DNA of 64,000 nt from contig CM060201.1 of assembly GCA_030562195.1 (NCBI GenBank), positions 26,580,067 to 26,644,066 on the forward strand, read 5' to 3'. The position numbers were made by a program, and so were the translations under genes. Numbering within the stretch: position 1 is the first letter of the stretch; each line of letters starts with the position of its first letter. This DNA comes from Nipponacmea schrenckii (Eukaryota; Mollusca; Gastropoda; Lottiidae). Of the stretch, positions 12,641 through 23,175 are shown piece by piece. Under the pieces are notes generated by a model that saw only the letters and a list, made by a program, of their open reading frames with translations, was not told the origin of the DNA and made no database searches.

Positions 12641-13270
12641 TAATTATGACGTTGACGATTTTTTACTAATTTGGACGTTGACGATCTTTTACTAATTTGG
12701 ACGTTGACGATCTTTTACTTATTTGGACGTTGACGATCTTTTACTAATTTGGACGTTGAAATTTGGCGTTTACGATCTTCTACTAATTTGGACGTTGACG
12801 ATCTTTTACTAATTTGGACGTTGACGATCCTTTACTTATTTGTAGGTTGACGATCGTGAGTTATTTGGACGTTGACGATCTTTTATTAATTTGGACGTTG
12901 ACGATCTTTTACTAATTTGGACGTTGAAATTGGGCGTTTACGATCTTTTACTAATTTGGACGTTGAAATTGGGCGTTGACGATCTTTTACTAATTTGGAC
13001 GTTGAAATTGGGTGTTGACGATCTTTTACTAATTTGGACGTTGAAATAGGGCGTTGACGATCTTTTATTAATTTGGACGTTGACGACCATTTACTAATTT
13101 GGACGTTGACGATCTTTTACTAATTTGGACGTTGACGATCTTTTACTTATTTGTACGTTGACGATCTTTTACTTATTTGTACGTTGACAATCTTTTACTA
13201 ATTTGGACGTTGACGATCTTTCACTAATTTGGACGTTGAATTTGGACGTTGAAGATCTTTTACTGATATT
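12641..13270. repeat. 26-bp minisatellite upstream of GOT1
   Basis: About two dozen copies of a 26-base unit (core TTTGGACGTTGACGATCTTT plus TACTAA) run head to tail. A longer variant with an extra TTGAAATTGGGCG insertion recurs several times. It starts about 400 bases upstream of the GOT1 start codon. Confidence 0.95.
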
Positions 13271-13659
13271 TACATTGACTTTGACGACGGGCAAATGAAA
13301 TTCAAATAAAAATAAGGGGGATTTGGTATACAATATGTGTAGTTTCGGTCTTCTTTGTAAAGTGCCAAAGAGAAATTGCTCAAAACCTTTACCAGTGGAT
13401 CCAAGGAATACAGAAACAAAAATTTGGGGGCCAGAGAAGCGCGGAGCTTCCTAACCATAGCTCCGGGAAGAGAAAATATGAGAAGTTGCAGGAATGGAAA
13501 GGTATCTTCGTGCTATAACTGGAAGTAAGTGTCTTTTTTGTGACCTCGCTACCAGTAAAACGGATTTAACGAAATTTGGACTTGCATAAAACAGTTCGTC
13601 TGAAGTTGGATTTTTAAATTTCTAATGGTTCGCCGCCACACATTCGACCCCCATCTTAG
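13271..13659. other. No recognisable gene
   Basis: The stretch lies between the minisatellite and the LINE 3' end. Short open frames on both strands look accidental. Confidence 0.3.
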
Positions 13660-16600
13660 ATAATAACTTTATTCACAATCTCTCAAGGAGACATAAGAAA
13701 ATATATCATAATGAAGTGAAACAATGCGATTATTTACATATATACAAGTGTACTGTTTACAATTCATAGAAATTTAACTTATATTGATAAAGCTTATTCT
13801 TCAAAAGACATAATACATTATTTTCGAAATTCCTTCAGGATTATATATACAAATTTACATAAATTGATAAGCGTTTCACCCTTACAATTAAATAATTGAT
13901 TCATTTTGATAGTTGATGGGTTTCGGTAATAGTAACTTTTGATATATTTCTCTCTATATTTAATAAACTTTGAACAAATAAAAATATAGTGAAATTCGTC
14001 ACCCAAGTCACCTGAGTGACAAAGTGTGCAGATTCTAAGTTCACGGGGGATGTTTTGGAAAATTCCTGCCTCTATAGGAAGTCTGTGGCTTCTGCAGCGT
14101 AGTTTGCAAAATGCTGTTCTGAGCTGAGGTGGTAAATCTACAAGATAGCCTTCAAATTTAAAATTTGACTTAAATAAACGGTAATTAATACATTTTTGAC
14201 TACTATTTATAGTACTTAACCACATTTGTATAAATTGATCTCTGAGTTGAGTTTGGACTGTGTGCTTTAACCATTGATAATCGATACCTTCTGCTTGTGT
14301 GTGCCATATATATGATAGCCCTATATTATCCAAACATTGTTTAAGACTAATTAACCATTTCAAGTTGCCATCTGATTGGAATAACACATTGAATAAACTT
14401 TTTGAAAGTTTTGTAACAGGACTGTTGATTAACTTATGCCAATAAGTGACCATTCTGGTTTTCACAGTGCATGATAAAGGGTAAATACCTAATTCCGCGT
14501 AGACCATACAGCTTGGGGTGGACATTTTAACATTCAAGATCATTTTACAAAATCTCAATTGTAATCGTTCTAATTTTTCAATATTTGCGTCAATGGAGCC
14601 CCATACTTCACATCCATATAACATAATTGGTACAACTAGTGTCTTAAATAAAAATAATTGAGTGTCAATATCAAGGTTAAGTTTTTTACTTTTCTGTATC
14701 AGAGAGAACATAGCTGCTGAAGCTTTTCTTAAAATATGATTAGTCGATTTAGTAAACGATCCATTATAATTAAACATAATACCCAGGTAAATAAATTCAT
14801 TAACAGTTTCTAAGCATTCGTTTCCAAAATATATTACAGGTTTATTCCTTATCATACCCCTAGAAAATACCATAACTTTTGTTTTTTCTGTATTAATCTG
14901 GAGTTTCCAAGTCATGCAGTATCAAACATTCCGTTAACCCCCATTTGCAACTCTGATTCGGATTCTGCTAAAAGAATTGTGTCGTCGGCGTAAAGCAAAA
15001 CAAATAACTTAAGGTATACACCAACATTTTCAATGTCTGATTCCTTGATATTCAGACCAGAATAATAACTTGACAAATAAGAAGATAGATCATTCAAATA
15101 AATACAAAATAATAGTGGAGATAGATTTTCGCCTTGTCTCACACCAATAGAACAGTCAAATTCTTCTGATACTTCTAAATTGGCCTTAATTCTAGATTTA
15201 GCTAACTTATATATGTTTAGTATTACTCTAAATAGTTTCCCCTTTATTCCAGATTCAAGAACTTTTTGCCACAGCTCAAGCCTTGGGACAGAATCAAATG
15301 CTCGTCTATAATCAAAAAAGCAGGCGTATAGACGCTTGCCCTGTTTTATATACAAGTCAATGAGACAATTAAGATTGAAAATATGATCAAGTGTTGAATG
15401 GTGTTTTCTAAATCCTGCTTGCTCGGTATTCACAATGTATTCTAATTCTAAATAATAAGTTAACCTTGCGTTGATAACAGCAGTGAAAAGTTTACATAAA
15501 CAACTTATAATTGTTATTCCTCGATAGTTGTTTGCATCTGTCTTACTGCCTTTGTTCTTGAAAATTGGATGAATAAGACCTGTTGCCCATTCAGTTGGCA
15601 CGATTCCTGTATCAAGAACAATATTGAACAATAAGACATATACAGTCAACATCAGCGAGGCAGTGGACTTAATGAATTCATTCAATATTTCATCACTGCC
15701 ATATGATTTATTGTTTTTAAGTTTTCCGATACATTTAAGAATTTCTTCATCTGTGATTGGTTCGTCCATCAAAATGTGGCATTCTCCATTGGCTGCAGTT
15801 AACAAAGCTTCTTCTTGGTTGTCGTCTATATTTGCACCTTGATTCAGTTCACGGAAGTGTTCATATAAATCTTCTAGTTTTATATCACTTAATGTTGATG
15901 TCTTTTTATTTGAAGATAAAAATCTCCAGTATTCTTTACTATTCGATCGTTTCAGTTGTTTTAATTTGAAATTAAAGTTTCTATTGTAAATATTAAATTT
16001 AACTTTCAGTCGTTGTTTGTATGATTTGCTGGCTTCCTTCAATTTCTGTTTGTTGCTGATTGTTGGTTGTGCCTTGAATGAATTTTTCGCCTCAAACAGT
16101 TCTTTTCTCTTAATTTCACAGTCATCATCAAACCATGGTTTTCTCAAACATTGTCGTGGGGTCTTTTTTCGTTCTGACTCGAGCACAGTTTTCCGAATGT
16201 TTGTAGAGTTTGCTGAACACCGAAAAAGACCTCCAATTTCAGAGCATAAATCATCAACTACTGCTTGGCTGATTGAATTTAAGTTTGTTTCCGCAAGTTT
16301 TTGAGCCAATTTGTCTATTTCACTAACATTAATATTTCCAACAAATTCGTCCTGTTTTTCTTGTTCCCATTTTATTGATGTGTAGCTGGTATGCGGCAGT
16401 TTTGGTGGCGTTGAAGGCTCTACATTTTGGACATTTAGTGTCACAAAAACTGGAGAATGTTTATCAGACAGCATTGGGTTAAACTCGGATATTCCAAAGT
16501 CTAATATATGATTAAAAATCGCTGGGGAGCAAATTATATAGTCCACAATCACAAGTAAAGGAACCCACATTTTTATCAGTACCGCACCTACCGTTCACAA

Positions 16601-16850
16601 TATAGAGTCCAAGATTCACACACAATTCAAGCAGTCTTTGGCAAAATACATTTAGAACTCTGTCTTGACTTGTCCTGGTTAGTTGTACATCACTGGATTC
16701 TAAGAGTGAATTTAACTTTAATCTTTCAGAAAAGTAGCTATTAGGGTCTTGTATTTCTTCACTTACTATACCTATACTGTCAGCAGTTATAAAATCATCA
16801 GCTATTCCAGTCCTTGCATAAAAGTAAATTAGAATTGCTGACAATTATGA
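13660..16850 (-). mobile_element. Non-LTR retrotransposon (APE endonuclease plus RT), 5'-truncated
   Basis: Three minus-strand frames in order make one ORF2-type protein. An endonuclease piece (16512-16844; YARTGIADDF, IVNGRCGTD, GSFTCD) passes by frameshift near 16545 into 14912-16570, which has VDYIICS, SDKHSPVF (the Ser-Asp-His end of the endonuclease) and all main reverse transcriptase blocks (NNYRGITIISCLCKLF, ACFFDYRRAFDSV, GVRQGENLSPLLF, LLYADDTILLAES). A one-base loss near 14914 leads into 13818-14915, with MTWKLQINTEKTKVMVFSRG, then LYGCEVWG and a Cys/His-rich tail (CTLCHSGDLGDEFHYIFIC). A minus-strand AATAAA at 13668-13673 marks the likely 3' end. The clade is not assigned. Confidence 0.9.
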
Positions 16851-17945
16851 ACGTATATCGACAACCTTAGAACATTATGGAGGTCAAATTTACAATTGCC
16901 AACATCTAGGCAATATATTGAATTTCATATGACTTAGTTTTGAAAGTGATTAACAGCTTCCGAAGCTGTTAAAAGTGGCGATAAATATGAAAATTATAAA
17001 TTTTTGCAATGTTAAAGTACAAATATCTCTGTGGATTTTTTTAAGTAGGACAAATAAAAAAGAAATTCATGCAGACAATATAATGAATACAATTTTCAAG
17101 GTCATTGATTAAGTGGGTCAACTCTTTTGTAAGTGTCAAAGTGACCTAATTTTGAAAAAAAAATTCAAATTCGAATATTTCGAAAAAAATAGGTTAAGTT
17201 ATTCTGAATACGTAGGTGACCTCAGTATAATTACTATCAAAGAAGTGAGAATCGGAAATTGAGGTTTTTTACTCTTGCATCTTAATTGTCAGTTAAATTT
17301 CGATCGGATTTTCATATTTGAAAACTTCAAAGTACTATGTTTGCCTAGAGTCCTTTTTGCGTGAAAATGTCGTTTTATTCAATTTAGCGTACAAATTTAT
17401 TCTTTTGCACATGTGTGGAGTAACATTATACTAAAACAATGGTATATCTCTCTTTTTTAGTAGTCCTTTCTAAAAAGTATGGACAGAGTCACCCTCCATT
17501 TGAGAGTGACCCCTTTCAAAGTAATTGTGCGTAATACATTGAATAGTAAAGTTGTTGCGTTGTTGGCCATACAACTATCTGAATAATATACATCTTTTTC
17601 TCCGGCGATTCTGTTAAAATTCAACAAACATGAAGCAATTTCACAGCTTCACCTTTTACCATCAGTCTCATTCCAAACATTACAGAGAACTTCTTTACTT
17701 GACAAATAAAAATTGTAAGTTGCCAATTTCCTGAAGTAGTAGGCAGCTTGACTTCAAGTTAAGGTGTTATCAAAACTTTCTGTTAATCAAAATTTATTAC
17801 CAAGATTGCCTCATTTCTTTATCACGAGCTTTCATGTTTCGTGCCGCATTTTTTCTTTTCAAGTGATCTTCATAATGCGTTTTCTGTTGTCTTTATCTCA
17901 CGAATTTAATTTGTTGTAAGAATCACGTTAGACATACACCTTAAG
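16851..17945. other. No gene seen; perfect 11-bp palindrome at 16950-16972
   Basis: About 1.1 kb of AT-rich sequence without recognisable coding content. A perfect 11-base inverted repeat (TTAACAGCTTC, one-base spacer) sits at 16950-16972. Confidence 0.4.
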
Positions 17946-18019
17946 CTTGTGGAAACCATTATTGTACTCTGTGCAAAAAATTTTGTCTTACAACCAAAAA
18001 TTTCTGAGGATTAAAGCTT

Positions 18020-18430
18020 TCTTTATAGCTTCTTCTATCTTTCCACTCACTGCCTCCACAAGTTCCTCGATCCTGTCCCTTTCAATCTATCTTTCCACTC
18101 TCCGTCCTTTTCCTTCAATTTTGCCAAAGGCAGGTCATCATCGTCGTCGCTAGCTATTTCTCCAGTCCTACCATCTGCTCCTGCTATCTTTCCACTCTCT
18201 TCCTCCATTAGTTCTTCAGTTATATCCGCTTCTGCTATCTTTCCACTCTCTGCCTCCTTCAATCAGTTCATCAATTTGTCTCTGCCCCTTCTATCTTATC
18301 ACTCTCTGCCTCTATTAGTTCTTCAATTATATGCGCTTCTTCCATCTTTCCACTCTCAGCCTCTAAACAGTCAATCAGTTCATCAACTTGTCTCTGTTCC
18401 TTCTTTCTTATCACTCTCTGCCTCAATACA
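18020..18430. repeat. Degenerate pyrimidine-rich tandem repeat
   Basis: Units built on CTATCTTTCCACTCTCTGCC alternate with TTAGTTCTTCAGTTATAT or CAATCAGTTCATCAA blocks. Spacing is roughly 60-120 bases. On the minus strand one piece reads as a charged repeat (ESGKIAEADITEELMEE), so it may derive from an old coding repeat. Confidence 0.7.
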
Positions 18431-18439
18431 TTTTAATTA

Positions 18440-19740
18440 GTTCGTCAATCTGTTTCTGCTGTGCTATAGAACCCCACAAGAGAGAGAGATAGCAGCGGAT
18501 GAAGGAGAGAGAGGTAGAGACGGTGGAGGAAGAAGAGGTGAGGAAGGCTAGATGCGTCTGTGTTTTCTTGTAATTTAAGAGGTAGAAGCAGAGAGAGAGA
18601 TAGCGGAGATAGCGGAGAGGGTGAAGCAGAAAAGACAACCTAAGAGTAAAGGAGGAGTGCCCCAAATGACCAAAGGCAGCGTGGGTCAAGAAGGGTCTGA
18701 CTGACAGTGACAATGACGAGGAGGTGGTAGATCCTAACCCGTGGCTGCCTCTGTGGTAAAGGCTTCAGACAGGCCCGTGTTTCATGGGAGAAGGGTCAGG
18801 TCAGTGCCTCCCGAACAAAAGGCCGTGTTAGTTAGGTTTGTGGCCGACCTGCGCAGTCTAGACAAAAAAAAAGGTGTCGGGAGAAAAACGCCATGTAGCA
18901 TGTCAATCAGGTGGGTATCAGCGGTTGAGCCCAGTCTGGCCAACTGGGATCGGCCATCAAATCTTGCAGTAGTGTACCTGACGAGGGACAAAGAGAAGTC
19001 CATTTGAAAGTCAATACGTTAAGAAGCTACGTTTGAAGCTTAAGGCTCTTCATCCTTTTCCTTCTTGAACTCGAGGTCGGACCCCAAAGTCCCTCTGCCT
19101 CACCCAGATTAGAAAAAAACCGTTGTTACCAATCCCTAGGATGTCCCTGATCTTGGTAAGCAAATGACCCATAGCACGAAGACCCAGCGTCTTTGCTACC
19201 AGGTGGGGCTTACAGAGGAGAGGTCTGTCGAACTGTCACAATTAATTAGGGCAGGTTGACCCGAAGACCGTCTACCTCAGCCACTGTCACTTCCGGTGCT
19301 TTAGAGAATGAGGTGGCAGCAGAAGGTCCACTGTGACCTCGGGTTATTCAGACCTTCCGTCCCAATCTAGACGACACAGCCCGTTAAGGGTTACCAGGGT
19401 TAGGGGGAAAAGACCTAGGGAGGGCACTCAGTCATCTTCTGCCACAACAACACCGGACAGTGTTGCAAATCCACCCATCACCGTGGCCCTCACCCAAACA
19501 CCCTTTCAAATATTCGAGGGCGGGGTTAATTGGACGGTAGAGGATCCAGAGAGCTCCTTTAAGGAGGAAACGAGCTCGTGTTGTGTAGAGCGAGGAGGAG
19601 GGAGGAGGAGGATGGTGGCAGATCTTCCCCTCCTGGCTCTCCCACTCGATCGTCGTCTTTCTTTTGCTGCCTTTACAACAAGCGAGAGGGAGGAGGAGGT
19701 TGGATCTGACAATACCTAACATACTCAGAGTCTGTTACCT
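18440..19740. other. GC-richer region of unknown origin
   Basis: This stretch is visibly richer in G+C than the rest of the window and has several short open frames (18741-19007 and 19333-19719 on plus). They encode Arg/Ser/Pro-rich peptides with no family I recognise. Frames are broken and no terminal repeats were seen. It may be a degraded element; it directly precedes the DDE_1 relic and could be part of the same insertion. Confidence 0.3.
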
Positions 19741-19859
19741 TCTTTAAATCTTACGGATATCTGGCTCTTCACTCGATCGTCTTCCCAAACATCGGAGGAA
19801 GATCAAGGTTCGCCTTTGTCGCATAATCCCCTTCCTTTGAACTTAACTCATTAATATGC

Positions 19860-20810
19860 TTCAGAATTCGGAACGTGAATGCTGTTAAAAAGTTTTCAAA
19901 CGAATTGAATGTTTTGTTTTCAAACGAATTGAAGGTCTCCATCAGTGAAAGCACCGATCGCCAGATCAAAAAGCAGTATTTGTCGAAAAGTAAATCGGGT
20001 GAAGGGTTAAGTTAGAATTGTAACTCCTAAGAAAAGAGGTCGACCCCTCCTCCTGAGTGACATTGACGAAGATGTAACCAATCATATTCAACTGGTTCGG
20101 GAAGCAGGCGGGGTTATATCGGGGAATTGTGATTGCCACCACTATTAAAAAAGCTATTTCATTTTTAAGAGGATAGGGATATGTTAAGCGAAAAAAAAAA
20201 CCAAAGCTTCGCGGAAAATTCCGTTAGATTTCCCACAACAGAAGGAACACCTTTTGAGAATTATGCGAGACAAGGTTGTAGAACACAAGATTCCGGCCGA
20301 ACTAGTAATTGATTATGATCAAACAGGACATAAAATTGTGCCAGAATCAAATTGGACTTTAACACCCGAAGGTTCTAAGCAGGTAGATTTTATAGGCATC
20401 GAAGATAAGAGGGAAATAGCTGCGTTATTAGGTAGCTCTGCTGATGGCTTTTTACTTCCACCACAATTGCTGTACATGGGATAAACAACTCGCGTCTGGC
20501 CAAAATTGAATTTCCGGAAAACTGAATGTTAGCCATACAGAGAATCATTGGAGTAATGAACATTCTATGATAGAATATATTGAGAACATTATCATTCCCT
20601 ATAGTTGAGGAAAGATTAGATTGGCCACGAGAGCATTACTAATTTGTGACGTGTTTGCGGCCCATAGATGTGAGTGTGTAATGAACGCATTCAAATCCGC
20701 TCGTATAGAGGCCGTGTTTTTTCATGATGTACTGGCGAATTTCAGTTTTTATTTATTAATTTATTTATTTATTTATCAACACTTTTCATTTGACATATCT
20801 CCTCAGCGTT
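19860..20810 (+). pseudogene. DDE_1 (pogo/Tigger, CENP-B-like) transposase relic
   Basis: Ordered plus-strand pieces fit the DDE_1 superfamily: a KKRGRPLLLSDIDEDV linker at about 20030-20080 and VREAGGV. Then 20254-20484 carries VIDYDQTGHKIVPESNWTL (first catalytic Asp region), GSKQVDFIG, DKREIAALLGS and FLLPPQLLYMG. 20621-20815 carries ALLICDVFAAHRCE, the region of the second catalytic residue. The stretch between 20485 and 20620 and the C-terminus are disrupted. Confidence 0.75.
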
Positions 20811-20840
20811 TTTGAAAAGTTTTGATAAATAAATAAATAA
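20761..20840. repeat. Inverted repeat, 28-base arms, 27 of 28 matching
   Basis: The arm at 20761-20788 (TTATTT repeats then ATCAACACTTTTCA) is matched in reverse complement by 20813-20840 with one mismatch, around a 24-base loop. It lies at the end of the DDE_1 relic. A hairpin is possible, but part of the arm is simple sequence. Confidence 0.75.
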
Positions 20841-21355
20841 TCTATTTACTGTAAATATTTTTTATAATTTATTTTTATAATTTTTTTTGTATAATATATT
20901 TTTAAATGTTTATTTTTTATGTGTATTACTGAAAATACAGAAAGGAAAAGATATAGTTTATATTTTAAAAAAAAAAAAACCAATAGTTAAACTCAGCTAT
21001 GATATTAATATATTATGCAGGTCTCAAGCCCTGGTAAATAAGGAGAGGACTATAAAGGGTTAAGATACAGTTTTGGAGCAACTTGAAGATTTTTATTTTA
21101 GTGACAAAGTCAGTTGTGTCCTGTCATGCTAGTGGTAGTAAGAAATAATCAATGTAATCTGACACTTACCACTCACACAGAGATAATCGGCCGGCCTTTA
21201 GGGATTCAATTAGGCATAAACCAATCTTTGGTAGGATATCTCGGGAAGTAAAGCTAAGATCGATACGCGCTTAATTTGAGCATTGAGGAAAATCATTTCT
21301 CCATAAACTTTCCATATTAAAGACAGAAACAACTGCCACGTCATTATTCATCGCG

Positions 21356-21811
21356 TTAAGCTAGGCGCAGACGACGGACTTTTGTCCATTGCAATCAAAA
21401 AACATTGTTTTGATTTCAGGCTTTCATTTGCCGCACACGATGGACTATAGCAGCACACGATAAAATTTTGTTCAAAGGAATTATTATAAATGCCGCTTCG
21501 TCATGTGACCTTTTTTCTCACATGACCTTTAAGTTAAAATGGCGATAAATCCATTTTACTCCACGTGATGAAATGGCGTAGACTAATTGGCTTAAGACGG
21601 AAAATGTTTCGTAGAAATGTTTTTATTCAACGCACACGATAGACAAAAAACAATTGTCGCCGAAACATTTGTTCAAATATCAAACACGTTTGATTTTCAA
21701 ACAAATGTTTCGGGAAACATAAAACATTGTTTTTCACCAACGCACACGACGGACTTTTGTCGCGAAACAGTGTTTCGTGGACAAAAGTCCGTCGGGTGCG
21801 GCAGGCATTAA
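21356..21811. mobile_element. TTAA-flanked MITE (piggyBac-like)
   Basis: A ~450-base unit is flanked by TTAA on both sides (21356-21359 and 21808-21811). The imperfect terminal inverted repeats contain CGACGGACTTTTGTCCA. The CACACGAYRGAC motif recurs inside, giving nested inverted repeats. TTAA duplication is typical of piggyBac-type transposition. No coding frame is present. Confidence 0.65.
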
Positions 21812-21839
21812 AGAAGACGCTAAAACAAAGAAAAGTGTT

Positions 21840-22440
21840 TTCTGTTTTGCAGAGTTTTTTTTAAATCTATGAAATCTACTTCCAAAGACCAAATGTGCGC
21901 GAAGTGTTGGATATTTATCCTTTAAAGAATTTAAGTGTGCATTAAATAGAGCATTGAAAATTGTATGTGAAAAATTAGACGGTGTCGATCTGACTGAAGT
22001 TTTATCTTGTGGATATAATTGAAGTCAAAGTAAAAAAAAAATCGCAACTTGAAGAAGTATGATTCTTACCGTAATGTGCAATGATTTCTGGCAAGAACAA
22101 CTCACGCCTGAATCCGAAGCAGTAAACGAAATATATGTCATCGCAAAAACATACGAGGTTATTATTGAACTCAAGCGCCATGGACTGATACATTTATTCG
22201 AAGCCAAGGAGTTTCCATAGATTATAACAATTTTGAAGAAGTTAAAAGATGGGTTAAAAGTCACCCACAAAGAAATACAAATTCTAGTCTTGTTTTTATC
22301 AAGCATTGCGCTCTTGCTGGCATGTGAACTTTAAAGCTTTAGCAGAGTCAGAAGCACGGTTACCCATAAAACAGCAAAAGAAATTGAAATTCAGTCACAT
22401 TATCTTCTCGCCCTGATGACGAAGCCTAGGCCATGGAGAA
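21840..22440 (+). other. Unrecognised, possibly degraded coding sequence
   Basis: Short plus-strand stretches look protein-like: a frame with CALNRALKIVCEKLDGVDLT near 21935-22000, FEEVKRWVKSHPQRNTN near 22230-22280 and FKALAESEARLPIKQQKKL near 22328-22390. They are in different frames and interrupted by stops. I do not recognise the family. Confidence 0.25.
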
Positions 22441-22846
22441 TACACGAAAATATCAACATTAAACTCTACATGAAGGGGATTAACCGCACGGCGTTGTTAT
22501 TAGTGAAACTAGGCATATTCCAGGTGTTAATAATTGGAAATTATTTACCAGGTAAAGCGCAAAACTCAACTTAGAACTTATCAAATAAAAATATCAATTC
22601 TATCAAAGACTGACAAGAATGAGGTGTTCCAGAGCAACGAGCATTCAAGAAAAAAAAATGACTGAATAACTGTATTTTATTTATTTATGTAGTTTTATGT
22701 CATATATTAAAGCAATCTGCTAACCCAACCCCTCTTCCTCCTCTTCCTCTACCTACACATCTACCTCCTAAACTTCTACCTCTTCCGCTCTCTGTATCTG
22801 TACTCTCCTGTCCCCTCATCCTGCCTCCTCTTTCTCTAGAGGTCTG

Positions 22847-22925
22847 GCCTGGCACGGACAGTATTACATTTTGGGGAGGGAGGGATTGATTCTCCCAGAT
22901 GTACAGGCCTAGGGTGGAACAAATA
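22847..22925. repeat. Dispersed repeat, copy 2 (pair at 2.8 kb)
   Basis: Shares GGAGGGATT and TTCTCCCAGATGTACAGGCC with 2806-2880 in the same orientation. Confidence 0.7.
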
Positions 22926-23175
22926 TTTCAATGAGGCATGGGTCTTCTGCTCTGATTTGCAAATAGAAAAAAAATAAGTACAGATTGTTTTTAGTTTGCT
23001 ATGAAGAAGATTGTCATTTAAGTTTTGATTTTTGGAATATGCCATTATCATTTTCTGTTTATAGACATGGGTGAATTTCTCTTGAAGACTCTTATAATTG
23101 CTTGCTTTATTACTGGTTGTATTGAAGGGGAAGACAAAGGCTGCTATGCCTGCATTATGGTGAAAAAATTAAGTC

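Noticed and set aside
12641..13270. CRISPR-like regular repeats
   Set aside because: The units are head to tail without unique spacers, and the DNA is clearly animal. It is a minisatellite.
18741..19007. A basic protein gene in the GC-richer island
   Set aside because: No family recognised, no splice signals checked, and neighbouring frames are broken; kept only as an unknown region.
20254..20484. A small host gene with DQTGHKIVPESNW
   Set aside because: The motif order and neighbouring pieces show a decayed DDE_1 transposase.
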